A stretch of DNA of 64,000 nt from Natrarchaeobaculum sulfurireducens (GCF_003430825.1 NZ_CP024047.1:496001-560000); one strand, 5' to 3'; numbered from the stretch's first letter, positions 36,127 through 45,279 are shown. Made by a program: numbers and translations. The notes: generated from the sequence alone by a model not told the origin.

Positions 36127-36933
36127 TCAGCTTTCGACGAGGTCGAAGAGCCGCGGCAGCACGTCGGTGACGTCCGCCTGACAGACCACGTCGGCGATGG
36201 AGTCACAGGGAGTCGACTCGAGATTGACGACGGCGACGGTCGCGCCTGAGGAGGCGGCAAGTCGCGGCAGCGAGGCAGCGGGTTCGACGACCAGCGAGGA
36301 GCCGACCGCCAGGAAGACGTCGCTCTTGCGGGCGAGCGATCGCGCACGCTGGATAACGGCACCCGGGAGCTGTTCGCCGAACAGGACCACGTCGGGCTTG
36401 AAGACGCCGCCGCAGTCACACTGCGGTGGAACCTCGCCCTCGGCAGCGCGCTCGAAGACCGGATCGCCGTCACTGCGCGTTCCGCAGTCGACGCACCTGA
36501 CCCGGCGGGCGTTGCCGTGGAGTTCGAGGATTTCGGTTCCGTCGTGGTCGTGTTCGGTCGCGAGTTCGCTCTCTGGATCGTCGCCACCGTGGCGCGAGTC
36601 GGCTGCATCCCAGTGGAGGCCGTCGGTGTTCTGGGTGAGGATCGCCTCGAGATGGCCCGTTTGCCCGAGGTCGGCCAATGCTTCGTGGCCCGCGTTGGGT
36701 TCGTATTCGCCGTCGAACATCACGCGCTGTAACTCGATTCGGTCCTCCCAGAACCCCTCAGGGTCGCTTCGAAAGCGACCGTACGTGAACTGTCCCTCAT
36801 CGAAGCGGTCCCAGACGCCGTCGTCCCCGCGAAACGTCGGCACGCCCGATGGCGCGGAGATGCCAGCACCGGTGAACGCGACCGCCGTCTCGGCCCGTTT
36901 GATCGCCCCTGCGAGTGACTCGAGGTCGTCCAT
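36127..36933 (-). CDS. Sir2-family NAD-dependent protein deacylase
   Basis: The 268-residue sirtuin has the NAD-binding GAGISAPSGVPTFRG (22-36), TQNTDGLH (100-107) with catalytic His139 in LELHGNARR, zinc Cys at 147, 150, 172 and 174 (CVDC; CDCG), and the C-terminal AVGSSLVVEPAASLPRLA. The second zinc pair has the short CxC spacing. It removes acyl groups from lysines and consumes NAD; archaeal targets include Alba and metabolic enzymes. It converges with the Bat-like gene. Confidence 0.92.
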   Translation of the reverse strand: MDDLESLAGAIKRAETAVAFTGAGISAPSGVPTFRGDDGVWDRFDEGQFTYGRFRSDPEGFWEDRIELQRVMFDGEYEPNAGHEALADLGQTGHLEAILTQNTDGLHWDAADSRHGGDDPESELATEHDHDGTEILELHGNARRVRCVDCGTRSDGDPVFERAAEGEVPPQCDCGGVFKPDVVLFGEQLPGAVIQRARSLARKSDVFLAVGSSLVVEPAASLPRLAASSGATVAVVNLESTPCDSIADVVCQADVTDVLPRLFDLVES

Positions 36934-37040
36934 ACTTCCACGTCTGTGTTCGAACGACTAAAACGCGCAGGGCGGACTCGTCGCCCGGGGTCGCTTGTCC
37001 GTCGAGGATGCCCCTCGCTGACGAGCGCGAACGGTTGCGC

Positions 37041-37048
37041 TTAAGTTT
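37041..37048 (+). promoter_or_regulatory. TATA box of aspS
   Basis: TTAAGTTT is centred about 26 bp before ATG 37070, a leaderless promoter. Confidence 0.65.
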
Positions 37049-37069
37049 CGGCTCGCTGAATCGCTGTGT

Positions 37070-38374
37070 ATGCAGGACAGAACCTACACTGCGGACGCCG
37101 AGCCCGGCGAGGATGCGACGGTCGCCGGCTGGGTCCACGAGATCCGTGACCTCGGTGGCATCGCCTTCCTGATTCTTCGCGATACGACCGGCAAGATCCA
37201 GGTCAAATTCGAGAAAGACGAGATGGACGACGAGCTCGTCGAGACCGGCCTGGGCGTCTCCCGCGAGAGCGTCGTGAAAGTCTCCGGCGCGGTCGAAGAG
37301 GAACCCCGCGCACCGACGGGCGTCGAGGTCACGCCGGAGTCGCTCGAGGTCGTCGCGCCTGCGGACCCCGAACTGCCGCTTGACCCCTCCGGGAAGGTCG
37401 ACGCCGACATCTCGACCCGACTCGATAACCGCACGCTCGACCTGCGCAAGGACGAGGTCCAGGCGGTCTTCGAGATCCGCGCGGAGATTCTGCGTGCCGT
37501 TCGCGAGCAGTTCCGTGAGTTCCACTGCACGGAGATCAACACGCCGAAGATCGTCGCGACGGGGACGGAAGGCGGCACCGAACTCTTCCCGATCACCTAC
37601 TTCGGTGAGGAAGCGTTCATGAACCAGTCTCCGCAGCTGTTCAAGCAGCTCATCGCGGGCTCGAGCGTCGAGCGCGTCTTCGAGATCGGCCCGATCTTCC
37701 GCGCCGAAGAGCACAACACGCCCCGGCACCTGAACGAAGCGACCTCGATCGACTTCGAGGGCGCGTTCTGTGACGCCCACGACGCGATGGACGTCGCCGA
37801 AGGCGTCGTCAAAGCCGCCTACGAAGCGGTCAACGAGAACTGCGCCGACGAACTTGAGGCACTCGGCCTCGAAGAAGAGTTCGAGGTTCCAGAGGGCGAG
37901 TTCCCGCGGCTTACCTACGAGGAAGCCATCGAACGCATCAACGCGACGGGCGAACTCGACGACCAGCTCGTCTGGGGCGACGACCTCCCAACCGAAGGCG
38001 AGAAGGCCCTCGGCGAGGACGTCGGCAGCCACTACTTCATCACCGACTGGCCAAGCGAGATCAAGCCGTTCTACATCAAAGACCACGACGACGACGAGCA
38101 GCTCTCGACCGGTTTCGACCTCATGCACCCGCGTATGGAACTGGTCTCCGGCGGCCAGCGCGAACACCGCCACGACGCCCTCATCGACGGCTTCGAACAG
38201 CAGGGCCTCGACCCCGATCAGTTCGAGTATTACACGAAGATGTTCAAATACGGCATGCCCCCACACGCCGGCTTCGGCCTCGGTGGCGAGCGTCTCGTCA
38301 TGACGATTCTCGGCCTCGAGAACATCCGTGAGGCTGTTCTCTTCCCACGCGACCGGCAGCGTCTGAGTCCGTAG
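37070..38374 (+). CDS. aspS: Aspartyl-tRNA synthetase (archaeal type, Asp/Asn)
   Basis: This 434-residue class IIb synthetase has an N-terminal OB anticodon-binding domain ([20 protein letters not shown]) and a catalytic core with motif 2 region [20 protein letters not shown] and motif 3 [14 protein letters not shown]. The short archaeal form lacks the bacterial GAD insertion. Such enzymes are usually non-discriminating, charging tRNA-Asp and tRNA-Asn where GatCAB is present; this is family knowledge, not visible here. Confidence 0.95.
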   Translation: MQDRTYTADAEPGEDATVAGWVHEIRDLGGIAFLILRDTTGKIQVKFEKDEMDDELVETGLGVSRESVVKVSGAVEEEPRAPTGVEVTPESLEVVAPADPELPLDPSGKVDADISTRLDNRTLDLRKDEVQAVFEIRAEILRAVREQFREFHCTEINTPKIVATGTEGGTELFPITYFGEEAFMNQSPQLFKQLIAGSSVERVFEIGPIFRAEEHNTPRHLNEATSIDFEGAFCDAHDAMDVAEGVVKAAYEAVNENCADELEALGLEEEFEVPEGEFPRLTYEEAIERINATGELDDQLVWGDDLPTEGEKALGEDVGSHYFITDWPSEIKPFYIKDHDDDEQLSTGFDLMHPRMELVSGGQREHRHDALIDGFEQQGLDPDQFEYYTKMFKYGMPPHAGFGLGGERLVMTILGLENIREAVLFPRDRQRLSP

Positions 38375-38487
38375 AACTCGAGGACTGGCCCGACCTACAC
38401 TGCGGTTTTCGACCGTTTCACCCCCCATCGATAGCGATTCGTCCGGCCCGGTCGTCGCCCCGACCGGCCCGACGACCGAATCTTCAC

Positions 38488-38496
38488 AATTATACC
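38488..38496 (+). promoter_or_regulatory. TATA box of the pantoate kinase gene
   Basis: AATTATACC is centred 27 bp before ATG 38519, a leaderless promoter for the CoA pathway gene. Confidence 0.65.
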
Positions 38497-38518
38497 GGAC
38501 CGGTGGCAACTGACGGCA

Positions 38519-39355
38519 ATGCGCGAGGAGGCGACGGCGTTCGTCCCCGGACACATCACGGGGTTCTTCAGCGCCCACCCCGACGACGACCCGACGAAAG
38601 CTGGCTCGAGGGGGGCCGGAGTGACGCTCACCCACGGTGTCGAGGTGACCGTCGAGCCGACTCCCGAAACGGAATCGACTATCGTACTCGACGGCACCCC
38701 GGTCGACGTCGACCCCGTCGGAACGGTACTCGAGACGCTCGAGGTGACTGCCCGCGTCGAGGCGACCTCGGACGTCCCGATCGGTGCCGGGTTCGGCGTC
38801 TCGGGAGCGATGGCACTGGGAACGGCGCTCGCGGCGAACCGCGTGTTCGATCGCACCCTCTCGACGAACGAACTCGTGACCGTCGCCCACGGAGCCGAAG
38901 TCCAGGCGGGCACCGGCCTCGGCGACGTGGTCGCACAAGCTCACGGCGGTATCCCGATCCGCCTCGAGCCTGGAGGCCCACACGAGAACGCCCTCGATTC
39001 GATCCCAGCGTGTACGCGCGTTGAGTACATCTCCTTCGGCCAGCTCTCGACGGCAGACGTCCTCTCGGGCGATACGGAGGCCCTGACGGTCGCTGGCGAG
39101 CGGGCGCTCTCGACGATCGTCGCGGAGCCGACGCTCGAGTCGTTCATGTACGCCTCACGTCGGTTCGCCCGTGAAGCGGGGCTGTTGACCGACCGCGTCA
39201 AGACTACGGTCGACGAGGTTGCCGCCGTCGACGGCGAGGCCTCGATGGCGATGCTCGGCGAGACCGTTTTCGCGCTCGGAACGGGGCTCACCGACGCGGG
39301 GTACGAGCCGGCCGTTTGTGAGACACATCCCGCAGGTGCGACGCTGACCGACTGA
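38519..39355 (+). CDS. Pantoate kinase (archaeal CoA biosynthesis)
   Basis: This 278-residue GHMP-family kinase has AFVPGHITGFFSAHPDDDP at the N terminus and the ATP-binding PIGAGFGVSGAMALGTALA. The archaeal pathway phosphorylates pantoate first and then joins it to beta-alanine. The next gene encodes that second enzyme, which makes the assignment strong. Confidence 0.93.
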   Translation: MREEATAFVPGHITGFFSAHPDDDPTKAGSRGAGVTLTHGVEVTVEPTPETESTIVLDGTPVDVDPVGTVLETLEVTARVEATSDVPIGAGFGVSGAMALGTALAANRVFDRTLSTNELVTVAHGAEVQAGTGLGDVVAQAHGGIPIRLEPGGPHENALDSIPACTRVEYISFGQLSTADVLSGDTEALTVAGERALSTIVAEPTLESFMYASRRFAREAGLLTDRVKTTVDEVAAVDGEASMAMLGETVFALGTGLTDAGYEPAVCETHPAGATLTD

Positions 39356-39438
39356 TCTCTGTCGGACGCACTCGCTGGCGGATCGTCGCCGACTGGACAA
39401 TCGGTCGGTTTTTCATTACTCATCTCGAGATACCGGTT

Positions 39439-40215
39439 GTGAGCGAGTACGACACGGTCTCCGCGGAGGTCGAGCACGAAGACGAGATTCCGGAGGACCA
39501 CCCCCGGTATCAGGACCTGCTCACCCGCCACCGCATCGAAAAAGGCGTCGAGAAGGGGATCACTCACCTTCAGGGGATGCATGCGGAGGGACGGGGCAGC
39601 GCCTTCGACTACCTGCTAGGCGAGGAGACGATCCCGAGCGCAGACGCGGCCGAACGTGTGGCTGCGGCACATCTCTTGCTCGCCGATCATCCGGTACTGT
39701 CGATCAACGGCAACGTCGCGGCGCTCGTCCCCGGCGAGATGGTCGACCTCGCCGAGGCCGTCGACGCCGACCTCGAGGTTAACCTCTTCAACCGAACGCC
39801 CGAGCGCATGCAGGCCATCGCCGACCACCTGCGCGAACACGGCGCGACGAACGTCAAGGGCCTCGAGGCCGACGCCAGAATTCCCAACCTCGACCACCAG
39901 CGGGCGAAGGTCGACGAAGCGGGGATCTACGCGGCCGACGTCGTCCTCGTCCCGCTCGAAGACGGCGACCGCGCCGAGGCACTCGAGGAGATGGGGAAAA
40001 CCGAACTCGTCATCGACCTCAACCCGCTTTCGCGGTCACCACAGGTCGCCGAGGTCCCGATCGTCGATAACATCATCCGTGCGGTGCCGAACATGACCGA
40101 CCACGCACTCGAGTTGGCCGACGCCGACGAGAGCGAACTCCGGAAGATCGTCGCATCGTTCGACCGCGAGGCGGCGCTCGAGGCCGCCGAAGAACGGATT
40201 CGACGCGGACTGTAG
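39439..40215 (+). CDS. 4-phosphopantoate--beta-alanine ligase (phosphopantothenate synthetase)
   Basis: The 258-residue protein belongs to the archaeal PPS family (old DUF137): HPRYQDLLTRHRIEKGVEKG, ILSINGN-type text (VLSINGNVAALVPGEMV), NLFNRTPERM and DLNPLSRSPQ. It condenses 4-phosphopantoate with beta-alanine using ATP. The start is GTG 39439; a TATA-like TTTCATTA lies about 28 bp upstream, so it may also have its own transcript although it follows pantoate kinase by only 83 bp. Confidence 0.93.
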   Translation: MSEYDTVSAEVEHEDEIPEDHPRYQDLLTRHRIEKGVEKGITHLQGMHAEGRGSAFDYLLGEETIPSADAAERVAAAHLLLADHPVLSINGNVAALVPGEMVDLAEAVDADLEVNLFNRTPERMQAIADHLREHGATNVKGLEADARIPNLDHQRAKVDEAGIYAADVVLVPLEDGDRAEALEEMGKTELVIDLNPLSRSPQVAEVPIVDNIIRAVPNMTDHALELADADESELRKIVASFDREAALEAAEERIRRGL

Positions 40216-40267
40216 GTCCGCAGTGGGACGGCTTTCCCTCTGTAACGTATCTATAACCGTGTGAAAC

Positions 40268-40276
40268 GTTTATACC
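40268..40276 (+). promoter_or_regulatory. TATA box before the Ntn hydrolase leader
   Basis: GTTTATACC is centred about 30 bp before ATG 40302, the start of a 19-codon leader frame. A second AT-rich box (TCTATAACC) lies about 20 bp further upstream. Confidence 0.55.
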
Positions 40277-40301
40277 GCCGATCGGTGTGGATTTCGTGGA
40301 C

Positions 40302-40361
40302 ATGCATACGGGTTTTCCACGGCTGCGATCGTCGACCGTCGCCAGGGGGGTCGGATACTGA
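40302..40361 (+). CDS. Possible 19-residue leader peptide coupled to the Ntn hydrolase
   Basis: A leaderless-position ATG opens a 19-codon frame (MHTGFPRLRSSTVARGVGY) whose TGA shares bases with the ATG of the amide hydrolase (TGATG at 40359-40363). The hydrolase start is fixed by its catalytic Cys2, so the overlap is real. This suggests termination-reinitiation coupling. It could still be a chance frame. Confidence 0.4.
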   Translation: MHTGFPRLRSSTVARGVGY

Positions 40362-41344
40362 TGTGTACTCGGCTGGTCTACCTCGGTGACGGCGACCGCG
40401 TGCTCACCGGTCGGTCGATGGATTGGAAAGAAGACATTGGGACGAACATCTGGGTGATGCCCCGCGGGGTCGAACGCGACGGACGGGCGGGGCCGAACTC
40501 CGTGACCTGGACCGCCCAGTACGGGAGCGTCGTCGCGACCGCATACGACGTCGCCACGACCGACGGGATGAACGAAGCGGGGCTGGTTGCGAACCTCCTG
40601 TGGCTCTCGGAGTCGGTGTATCCGGACTGGGACGGCGAAGAACCCGCACTGTCGCTTTCGGTCTGGGCACAGTACCTCCTCGACCGCTTTGCGACCGTCT
40701 CGGAGGCAGTCGAACACATCCGCGAGGAGGAGTTCGTGATCGTGACCGAACACGTACCGGGTGAGGACCGGCTGGCGACCTTGCACCTCTCGCTGTCCGA
40801 TGCCACCGGTGACAGCGCCATCGTCGAGTTCATCGATGGTGAACTCGTCGTCCACCACGACCGTGAGTATCAGGTGATGACCAACTCGCCGACGTTCGAC
40901 GACCAACTCGCACTGGCCGAATACTGGGCGGAGATCGGCGGCACGGTCATGCTGCCGGGGACGAACCGGCCTGCGGATCGATTCGTGCGGGCTCGCTTCT
41001 ACGTCGACGCGATCCCCACAGTCGACGACCGGCAAACGGCGACTGCCGGCGTGTTCAGCGTCCTCAGAAACGTCTCGGTTCCTTACGGAATCTCGACTCC
41101 CGACCAGCCACACATCTCCTCGACGCGCTGGCGGACGGTCGCAGACCACGACGACCGGCGCTACTACTTCGAGTCGGCGCTCATGCCGAATGCGTTCTGG
41201 CTCGACCTCGACGACGTCGATTTCGACGCCAGCGCGCAGATACTCGAACTCGGTCCCGACCAGTCGACTCCCTTCGCCGGGAACGTTTCCGATCAACTGG
41301 TTACGGCCGACCCCTTTTCGTTTCTCGAGGCAGCGGCGGAGTGA
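40361..41344 (+). CDS. Linear amide C-N hydrolase (choloylglycine hydrolase / Ntn family)
   Basis: This 327-residue Ntn hydrolase starts MCTRLVYLG; Cys2 becomes the N-terminal nucleophile after Met removal. Family features include Asp in TGRSMDWKED, TTDGMNEAGLVANLLW, YQVMTNSPTFDDQL and the conserved Arg in ISSTRWRTVADH. Homologues hydrolyse bile-acid conjugates, penicillin V or acyl-homoserine lactones. No bile exposure is expected here, so an acyl-amide such as an AHL-like signal is more plausible (inference). No signal peptide is seen. Confidence 0.9.
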   Translation: MCTRLVYLGDGDRVLTGRSMDWKEDIGTNIWVMPRGVERDGRAGPNSVTWTAQYGSVVATAYDVATTDGMNEAGLVANLLWLSESVYPDWDGEEPALSLSVWAQYLLDRFATVSEAVEHIREEEFVIVTEHVPGEDRLATLHLSLSDATGDSAIVEFIDGELVVHHDREYQVMTNSPTFDDQLALAEYWAEIGGTVMLPGTNRPADRFVRARFYVDAIPTVDDRQTATAGVFSVLRNVSVPYGISTPDQPHISSTRWRTVADHDDRRYYFESALMPNAFWLDLDDVDFDASAQILELGPDQSTPFAGNVSDQLVTADPFSFLEAAAE

Positions 41345-41427
41345 CCGACCGGACGAGGCGGGCGTGGAGATCGGTCGGGATCGATCGGTGTGTCATCATC
41401 AGGTATACGACCGTCGTTCACAAAGTC

Positions 41428-41433
41428 ATAAAT
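41428..41433 (+). promoter_or_regulatory. TATA box of tyrS
   Basis: ATAAAT is centred about 30 bp before ATG 41461 and supports that start over the longer upstream frame from 41341. Confidence 0.55.
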
Positions 41434-41460
41434 CCGTCCGCTGATTCTACGCAGACAGCA

Positions 41461-42441
41461 ATGGATACCTACGACCTGATTACGCGAAACGCCGAGGAGG
41501 TCGTCACCGAAGCGGAGGTGCGCGAACTTGCCGACGATCCGGAGGGGAAACGGGTCTACGTCGGCTACGAGCCCTCCGGTGTGCTCCACCTGGGCCATCT
41601 CCTGACGGCGAACAAACTCATCGACCTCCAGGAGGCGGGACTGGAGGTCGTCGTCTTGCTGGCTGACGTTCACGCCTACTTAAACGGTAAGGGGACGTTC
41701 GAGGAGATCCGCGAGACGGCCGAGCAGATGAAAGCTCAGTTCATCGCCTACGGCCTCGACGAGGACAACACCGAGTTCGTCTACGGCTCTACGTTCCAAC
41801 TGGAAGAAGACTACACCCTCGATCTCCACCAACTCGAGTTATCGACGACGATGAACCGCGCCCAGCGTGCGATGGCCGAACTGCAGGGCGACGAAACGGC
41901 GAAAGTCAGCCACCTCGTCTACCCCCTGATGCAGACGCTCGACATCGAGTACCTCGACCTCGATCTGGCCGTTGGCGGTCTCGATCAGCGCAAAGTCCAC
42001 ATGCTCGCCCGCGAGGAACTGCCCGAACTGGGCTATGACGTTCGGCCCTGTCTGCACACGCCCATCGTCGCCGACCTCACCTCCGGCGAGGGCAAGATGT
42101 CCTCGAGCGAGGGCGTCACCATCTCGATGGAAGACTCCACCGACGACCTCGAGGAGAAGGTCAACTCGGCGTTCTGTCCGCCGACGCGCGATCCCGAAGA
42201 CGACCTCGAGAACCCCGTCCTCGAGTTGTTCGAGTACCACGTCTTCCCGCGGTTCGACGAGGTCGTCGTCGAACGCCCCGAGAAGTACGGCGGCGATCTC
42301 ACCTACGACGACTTCGAGGCGTTGGCTGTGGACCTCGAGTCCGGCGAACTCCACCCCGCCGACGCGAAGGGCACGCTCGCGACGTACCTCGACGAACTGA
42401 TCGCTCCCGGTCGCGAGAAGCTGCGCGAACTCCGCGCGTGA
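41461..42441 (+). CDS. tyrS: Tyrosyl-tRNA synthetase
   Basis: This short archaeal class I synthetase of 326 residues has the HIGH-like motif in SGVLHLGHLLTANKL and KMSSS in GEGKMSSSEGV. The tyrosine pocket shows YVGYEPSG. The protein ends soon after the catalytic and anticodon helices, as in archaea. Its stop codon lies inside the 5' arm of a strong hairpin at 42438-42472. Confidence 0.94.
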   Translation: MDTYDLITRNAEEVVTEAEVRELADDPEGKRVYVGYEPSGVLHLGHLLTANKLIDLQEAGLEVVVLLADVHAYLNGKGTFEEIRETAEQMKAQFIAYGLDEDNTEFVYGSTFQLEEDYTLDLHQLELSTTMNRAQRAMAELQGDETAKVSHLVYPLMQTLDIEYLDLDLAVGGLDQRKVHMLAREELPELGYDVRPCLHTPIVADLTSGEGKMSSSEGVTISMEDSTDDLEEKVNSAFCPPTRDPEDDLENPVLELFEYHVFPRFDEVVVERPEKYGGDLTYDDFEALAVDLESGELHPADAKGTLATYLDELIAPGREKLRELRA

Positions 42442-42478
42442 AGTACCTCGGGGTCAAGCCCCGAGGCTTCACCGTTTT
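42438..42478 (+). terminator. Strong hairpin with T-run at the end of tyrS
   Basis: Arms GTGAAG (42438-42443) and CTTCAC (42467-42472) flank an inner perfect 8-bp stem CCTCGGGG/CCCCGAGG (42446-42453/42459-42466) with loop TCAAG and a two-base bulge. TTTT follows at 42475-42478. It looks like an intrinsic terminator. Similar hairpins also occur at the ends of IS200/IS605-type elements in haloarchaea (from memory), so an IS relic is an alternative. Confidence 0.6.
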
Positions 42479-42510
42479 GACCGCACGTCCCAAGACGGGC
42501 CGTGTCGTCG

Positions 42511-42591
42511 ATGGCGAACCCGTTCGCCAGCGAGCGGACCGTCGAGATGACCGCCGCCGAGTACCAGCCCAGCGCGGACCCGGCCGATTGA
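42511..42591 (+). CDS. Possible 26-residue small ORF
   Basis: ATG 42511 opens a frame MANPFASERTVEMTAAEYQP... ending ADPAD before TGA 42591. It has haloarchaeal amino-acid composition and lies between tyrS and birA, ending within the birA TATA-like box. It may be the N-terminal stub of a lost gene or chance. Confidence 0.22.
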   Translation: MANPFASERTVEMTAAEYQPSADPAD

Positions 42592-42617
42592 AATGGTCGC
42601 GGCCCCCCTCGGTAGGT

Positions 42618-43556
42618 ATGCACGAGACGCGACGCGCGATCCTCGAGGCGATCGCCGACGGGCCGGTTTCGGGGCCCGACCTCGCCGAGGCCCTCGAGAT
42701 CTCCCGCGCTGCGGTCTGGAAACACGTCGAGGAACTCCGCGAGGCGGGGTTCGAAGTCGAGAGCGGGCCCGGCGGCTACGAACTCCTCGAGGTCGGCACG
42801 TACAACGGCGAGGCAGTCGAGTTCGGGCTCGAGGCCCCATTCGACGTCGAGTACCACGACTCGATCAGGAGTACGAACGATCGCGCCCGCGAACTGGCGG
42901 GCGAGGGGGTTGCGGACCTGGCCGTGCTTGCGGACGAGCAGGTCGGCGGTCGAGGTCGCCTCGAGCGTGCGTGGACGGCACCCTCGGGCGGCGTCTGGGT
43001 GAGCGTCGTCAACCGGCCGACCGTCGCTCCGGCACAGGCACCGCTCTTTACACTTGCTGCGTCGGTGGCGACAGCGCGGGCCGCTCGCGAGGCGGGCGTC
43101 GATGCCCGGATCAAGTGGCCGAACGACGTCGTCGTCCCTCTCGACGACGAGGGTGCCTACGAAAAGCTCGCAGGCATCCTCACGGAGATGGAAGGGGAAA
43201 CCGACCGCGTCGAGTGGCTCGTCGTCGGCATCGGCGTCAACGCGAACATCGACGCCGACGACCTCCCCGAGACCGCGACCAGCATTCGCGAGGAAGCCGG
43301 TGACGTCGACCGACGACTGTTCGTCCAGCGACTGCTCGAGGCGTTCGACGACCTCCGAAGCGACCTCGAATCGGTCGTCCCCGCCTGGTGTGACCTGTCG
43401 CTAACGCTCGGGCAGCGGGTTCGCGTGGATCGTCCGTCCAAGGCAGTCGTCGGCGACGCAGTCGACGTCACCGACGCCGGGGCGCTCGTGCTCGAGACCG
43501 ACGACGGGCGGGTGACGGTCACGGCTGGTGATTGTGAGCACCTTCGTCCAGTCTGA
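42618..43556 (+). CDS. birA: Biotin--[acetyl-CoA-carboxylase] ligase / biotin operon regulator
   Basis: The 312-residue protein has an N-terminal HTH (about 1-58: ILEAIADGPVSGPDLAEALE, SRAAVWKHVEELREAGFEV), the biotin ligase core with GGRGRLERAWTAPSGGVW and KWPNDVVV, and a C-terminal SH3-like domain (SLTLGQRVRVDRPSKAVVGD). It attaches biotin to carboxylases and can act as a regulator. A TATA-like GATTGAAAT is about 27 bp before ATG 42618. Confidence 0.93.
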   Translation: MHETRRAILEAIADGPVSGPDLAEALEISRAAVWKHVEELREAGFEVESGPGGYELLEVGTYNGEAVEFGLEAPFDVEYHDSIRSTNDRARELAGEGVADLAVLADEQVGGRGRLERAWTAPSGGVWVSVVNRPTVAPAQAPLFTLAASVATARAAREAGVDARIKWPNDVVVPLDDEGAYEKLAGILTEMEGETDRVEWLVVGIGVNANIDADDLPETATSIREEAGDVDRRLFVQRLLEAFDDLRSDLESVVPAWCDLSLTLGQRVRVDRPSKAVVGDAVDVTDAGALVLETDDGRVTVTAGDCEHLRPV

Positions 43557-43625
43557 TCCCCCAGTCAAGAGCGGTTCCGTCCTGCCAGTAGTCACGACTC
43601 GTTCGGGGTTCGTGGACTGCCTGGA

Positions 43626-44105
43626 TCACTCAATCGTGACCTGTGAGGACGTCTCCGGGCGACCGCCTTCGCCCCTTGGACCGACCTGGATCGTGAGGAC
43701 GGGCACGGGGGCACGCCTGACGACGCGTTCGGTGACACTGCCGAGTAAAAGCCGATCGATGCCGCCGCGACCGTGGGTGCCCATGACGACGAGGTCACAG
43801 CCGCGTCGACTCGCCTCGTCGACGATTACGCGACTCGGCGATCCCTCGAGGATGTCCGTCTCGACGGGGACCTCCGGCGGTGCGAGTCCCTCGACCCGGC
43901 TCACTGCCTCCGTTCCGTCGTCGTGGAGGGCGTCGCTGATCCCCTCCCAGGCGGTCTCCATGGGAAGCCCGCTGTAGCCTGCGGCGTTGACGACGTAGAG
44001 CGCGTGGATCGACGCGCCGTGGGCTCGGGCGAGGTCGAACGCGTACTCGAACGCCCGTTCGACCTCCGAGGAGCCGTCCGTCGGGACGAGGATCCGATCG
44101 TACAT
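43626..44105 (-). CDS. UspA-type universal stress protein
   Basis: The 159-residue USP has MYDRILVPTDGSSEVERAFE at the N terminus, the ATP-binding motif GTHGRGGIDRLLLGSVTERV and the C-terminal strand APVPVLTIQV. It probably binds ATP or AMP. Its role is not defined. It converges with birA. Confidence 0.9.
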   Translation of the reverse strand: MYDRILVPTDGSSEVERAFEYAFDLARAHGASIHALYVVNAAGYSGLPMETAWEGISDALHDDGTEAVSRVEGLAPPEVPVETDILEGSPSRVIVDEASRRGCDLVVMGTHGRGGIDRLLLGSVTERVVRRAPVPVLTIQVGPRGEGGRPETSSQVTIE

Positions 44106-44250
44106 CGTGGTATGTTTTACCGTATCTCAGCAGAGTGCATAAACGTTGTCACGAACGTTGTTGACAGTTTCGGCGGATGCTGATAGGGTTGGCGCTGTGG
44201 TGGGGCGGTCGCTTGGGGCTCTGGTGGCAGCCCGGTCTGCCCTCAGCCGG

Positions 44251-45279
44251 CTACGCAGGCCCAGCGAAGACGACGTCGCGAACGTCGTCGACGCTCGCCC
44301 GTCGAACGACTGCCCTGACGGGGTCTCGAGCACCCGCGAGATTGTCTGAGTCACCATCCAGAACCAGGAGCCGCGCCTCACGGCCGGGTTCGAGCAGCCC
44401 GTACTCGAGGTCGGCGAGGTCGGCCCCGTTGACGGTCGCCATTCGGAGAATTTCGTCGGCCGGGAGGTCGGAGAGCTTCGAGAGAATTGCCATCTCCCGG
44501 AACATCGATGGCGAGTTGAGCATCACGTTGTCCGTCCCGAGCGCGAGCGTCGTCCGTTCGGCGAGTTCCTCGTACGGAGAGAGTCCGACGCCGGTGACGA
44601 GGTTCGACCGTGGGCAGACCACGATGGGGACCTCGCTGTCGGCGATTCGCTCGAGATGAACTGGCTGCGGGTGGACCACGTGAACCAGAAAGTCCGGATC
44701 GAGATCGAGCGCGGGGTTGATATCGCTCTCGTCGACCTCGCCGGCGTGGATGCCGAACGGCTTTCCCGCCTCTCGAGTCGCCCGCCGCTCGCGGCCGAAA
44801 TCCGCGTCGTTCGCGCCGCTCGCTCCGAAGCCGTCCCCGTCTCGCATCGCGTCGGCCGAGCCGCGGGCGAACGCAAGCGCGTCGACCTCGAAACCCTCGG
44901 CGGCTTCCCGGAGCATCCGGACGCCGTCGACGTCGCCCTCGCGAAAGTCGAGACAGGCCGCCGTCCCGCTCCGTTCCATATACTCGAGCGACCGACGCAT
45001 CCCAGCGACGAGTTCCTCGCGCGAAGCGGCCCGGAGAAGCCGGTGTTTCAGCCCGTCCGGCGGCGCGACCAGCTCCTCGAGCGAGAGTCCGCCGCCGGCT
45101 TCTTTGGCGATCGAGTCACCGATGTGCGTGTGCGCGTTCACGAACGCTGGCAGGATAATGTCCGAACTGTACACCGGCGCGTCCTCGATCGCCTCGATTC
45201 GACCGTCGTCGTCGATCACGACTCGTCCCTCGACGGGCTCGAACTCCCGTCCCCGTAGAATCGTTCCCGTCAGTTCCAT
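44251..45279 (-). CDS. Amidohydrolase family metal-dependent hydrolase
   Basis: From ATG 45279 this is a 342-residue enzyme. Metal ligands appear as HTH (FVNAHTHIGDSIAKE), a His in FGIHAGEVDE and a further His in LVHVVHPQPVHLE; the late Asp is in LALGTDNVMLN. It resembles chlorohydrolase/deaminase members (Mtad/SAH-deaminase-like). The substrate is not determined. The longer frame to 45324 adds unlikely residues. The gene is divergent from hisH. Confidence 0.85.
   Translation of the reverse strand: MELTGTILRGREFEPVEGRVVIDDDGRIEAIEDAPVYSSDIILPAFVNAHTHIGDSIAKEAGGGLSLEELVAPPDGLKHRLLRAASREELVAGMRRSLEYMERSGTAACLDFREGDVDGVRMLREAAEGFEVDALAFARGSADAMRDGDGFGASGANDADFGRERRATREAGKPFGIHAGEVDESDINPALDLDPDFLVHVVHPQPVHLERIADSEVPIVVCPRSNLVTGVGLSPYEELAERTTLALGTDNVMLNSPSMFREMAILSKLSDLPADEILRMATVNGADLADLEYGLLEPGREARLLVLDGDSDNLAGARDPVRAVVRRASVDDVRDVVFAGPA

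Noticed and set aside
36797-38983. 728-codon minus-strand frame
   Set aside because: It is antisense to aspS and parts of the sirtuin and pantoate kinase genes; high GC third positions keep such shadow frames open.
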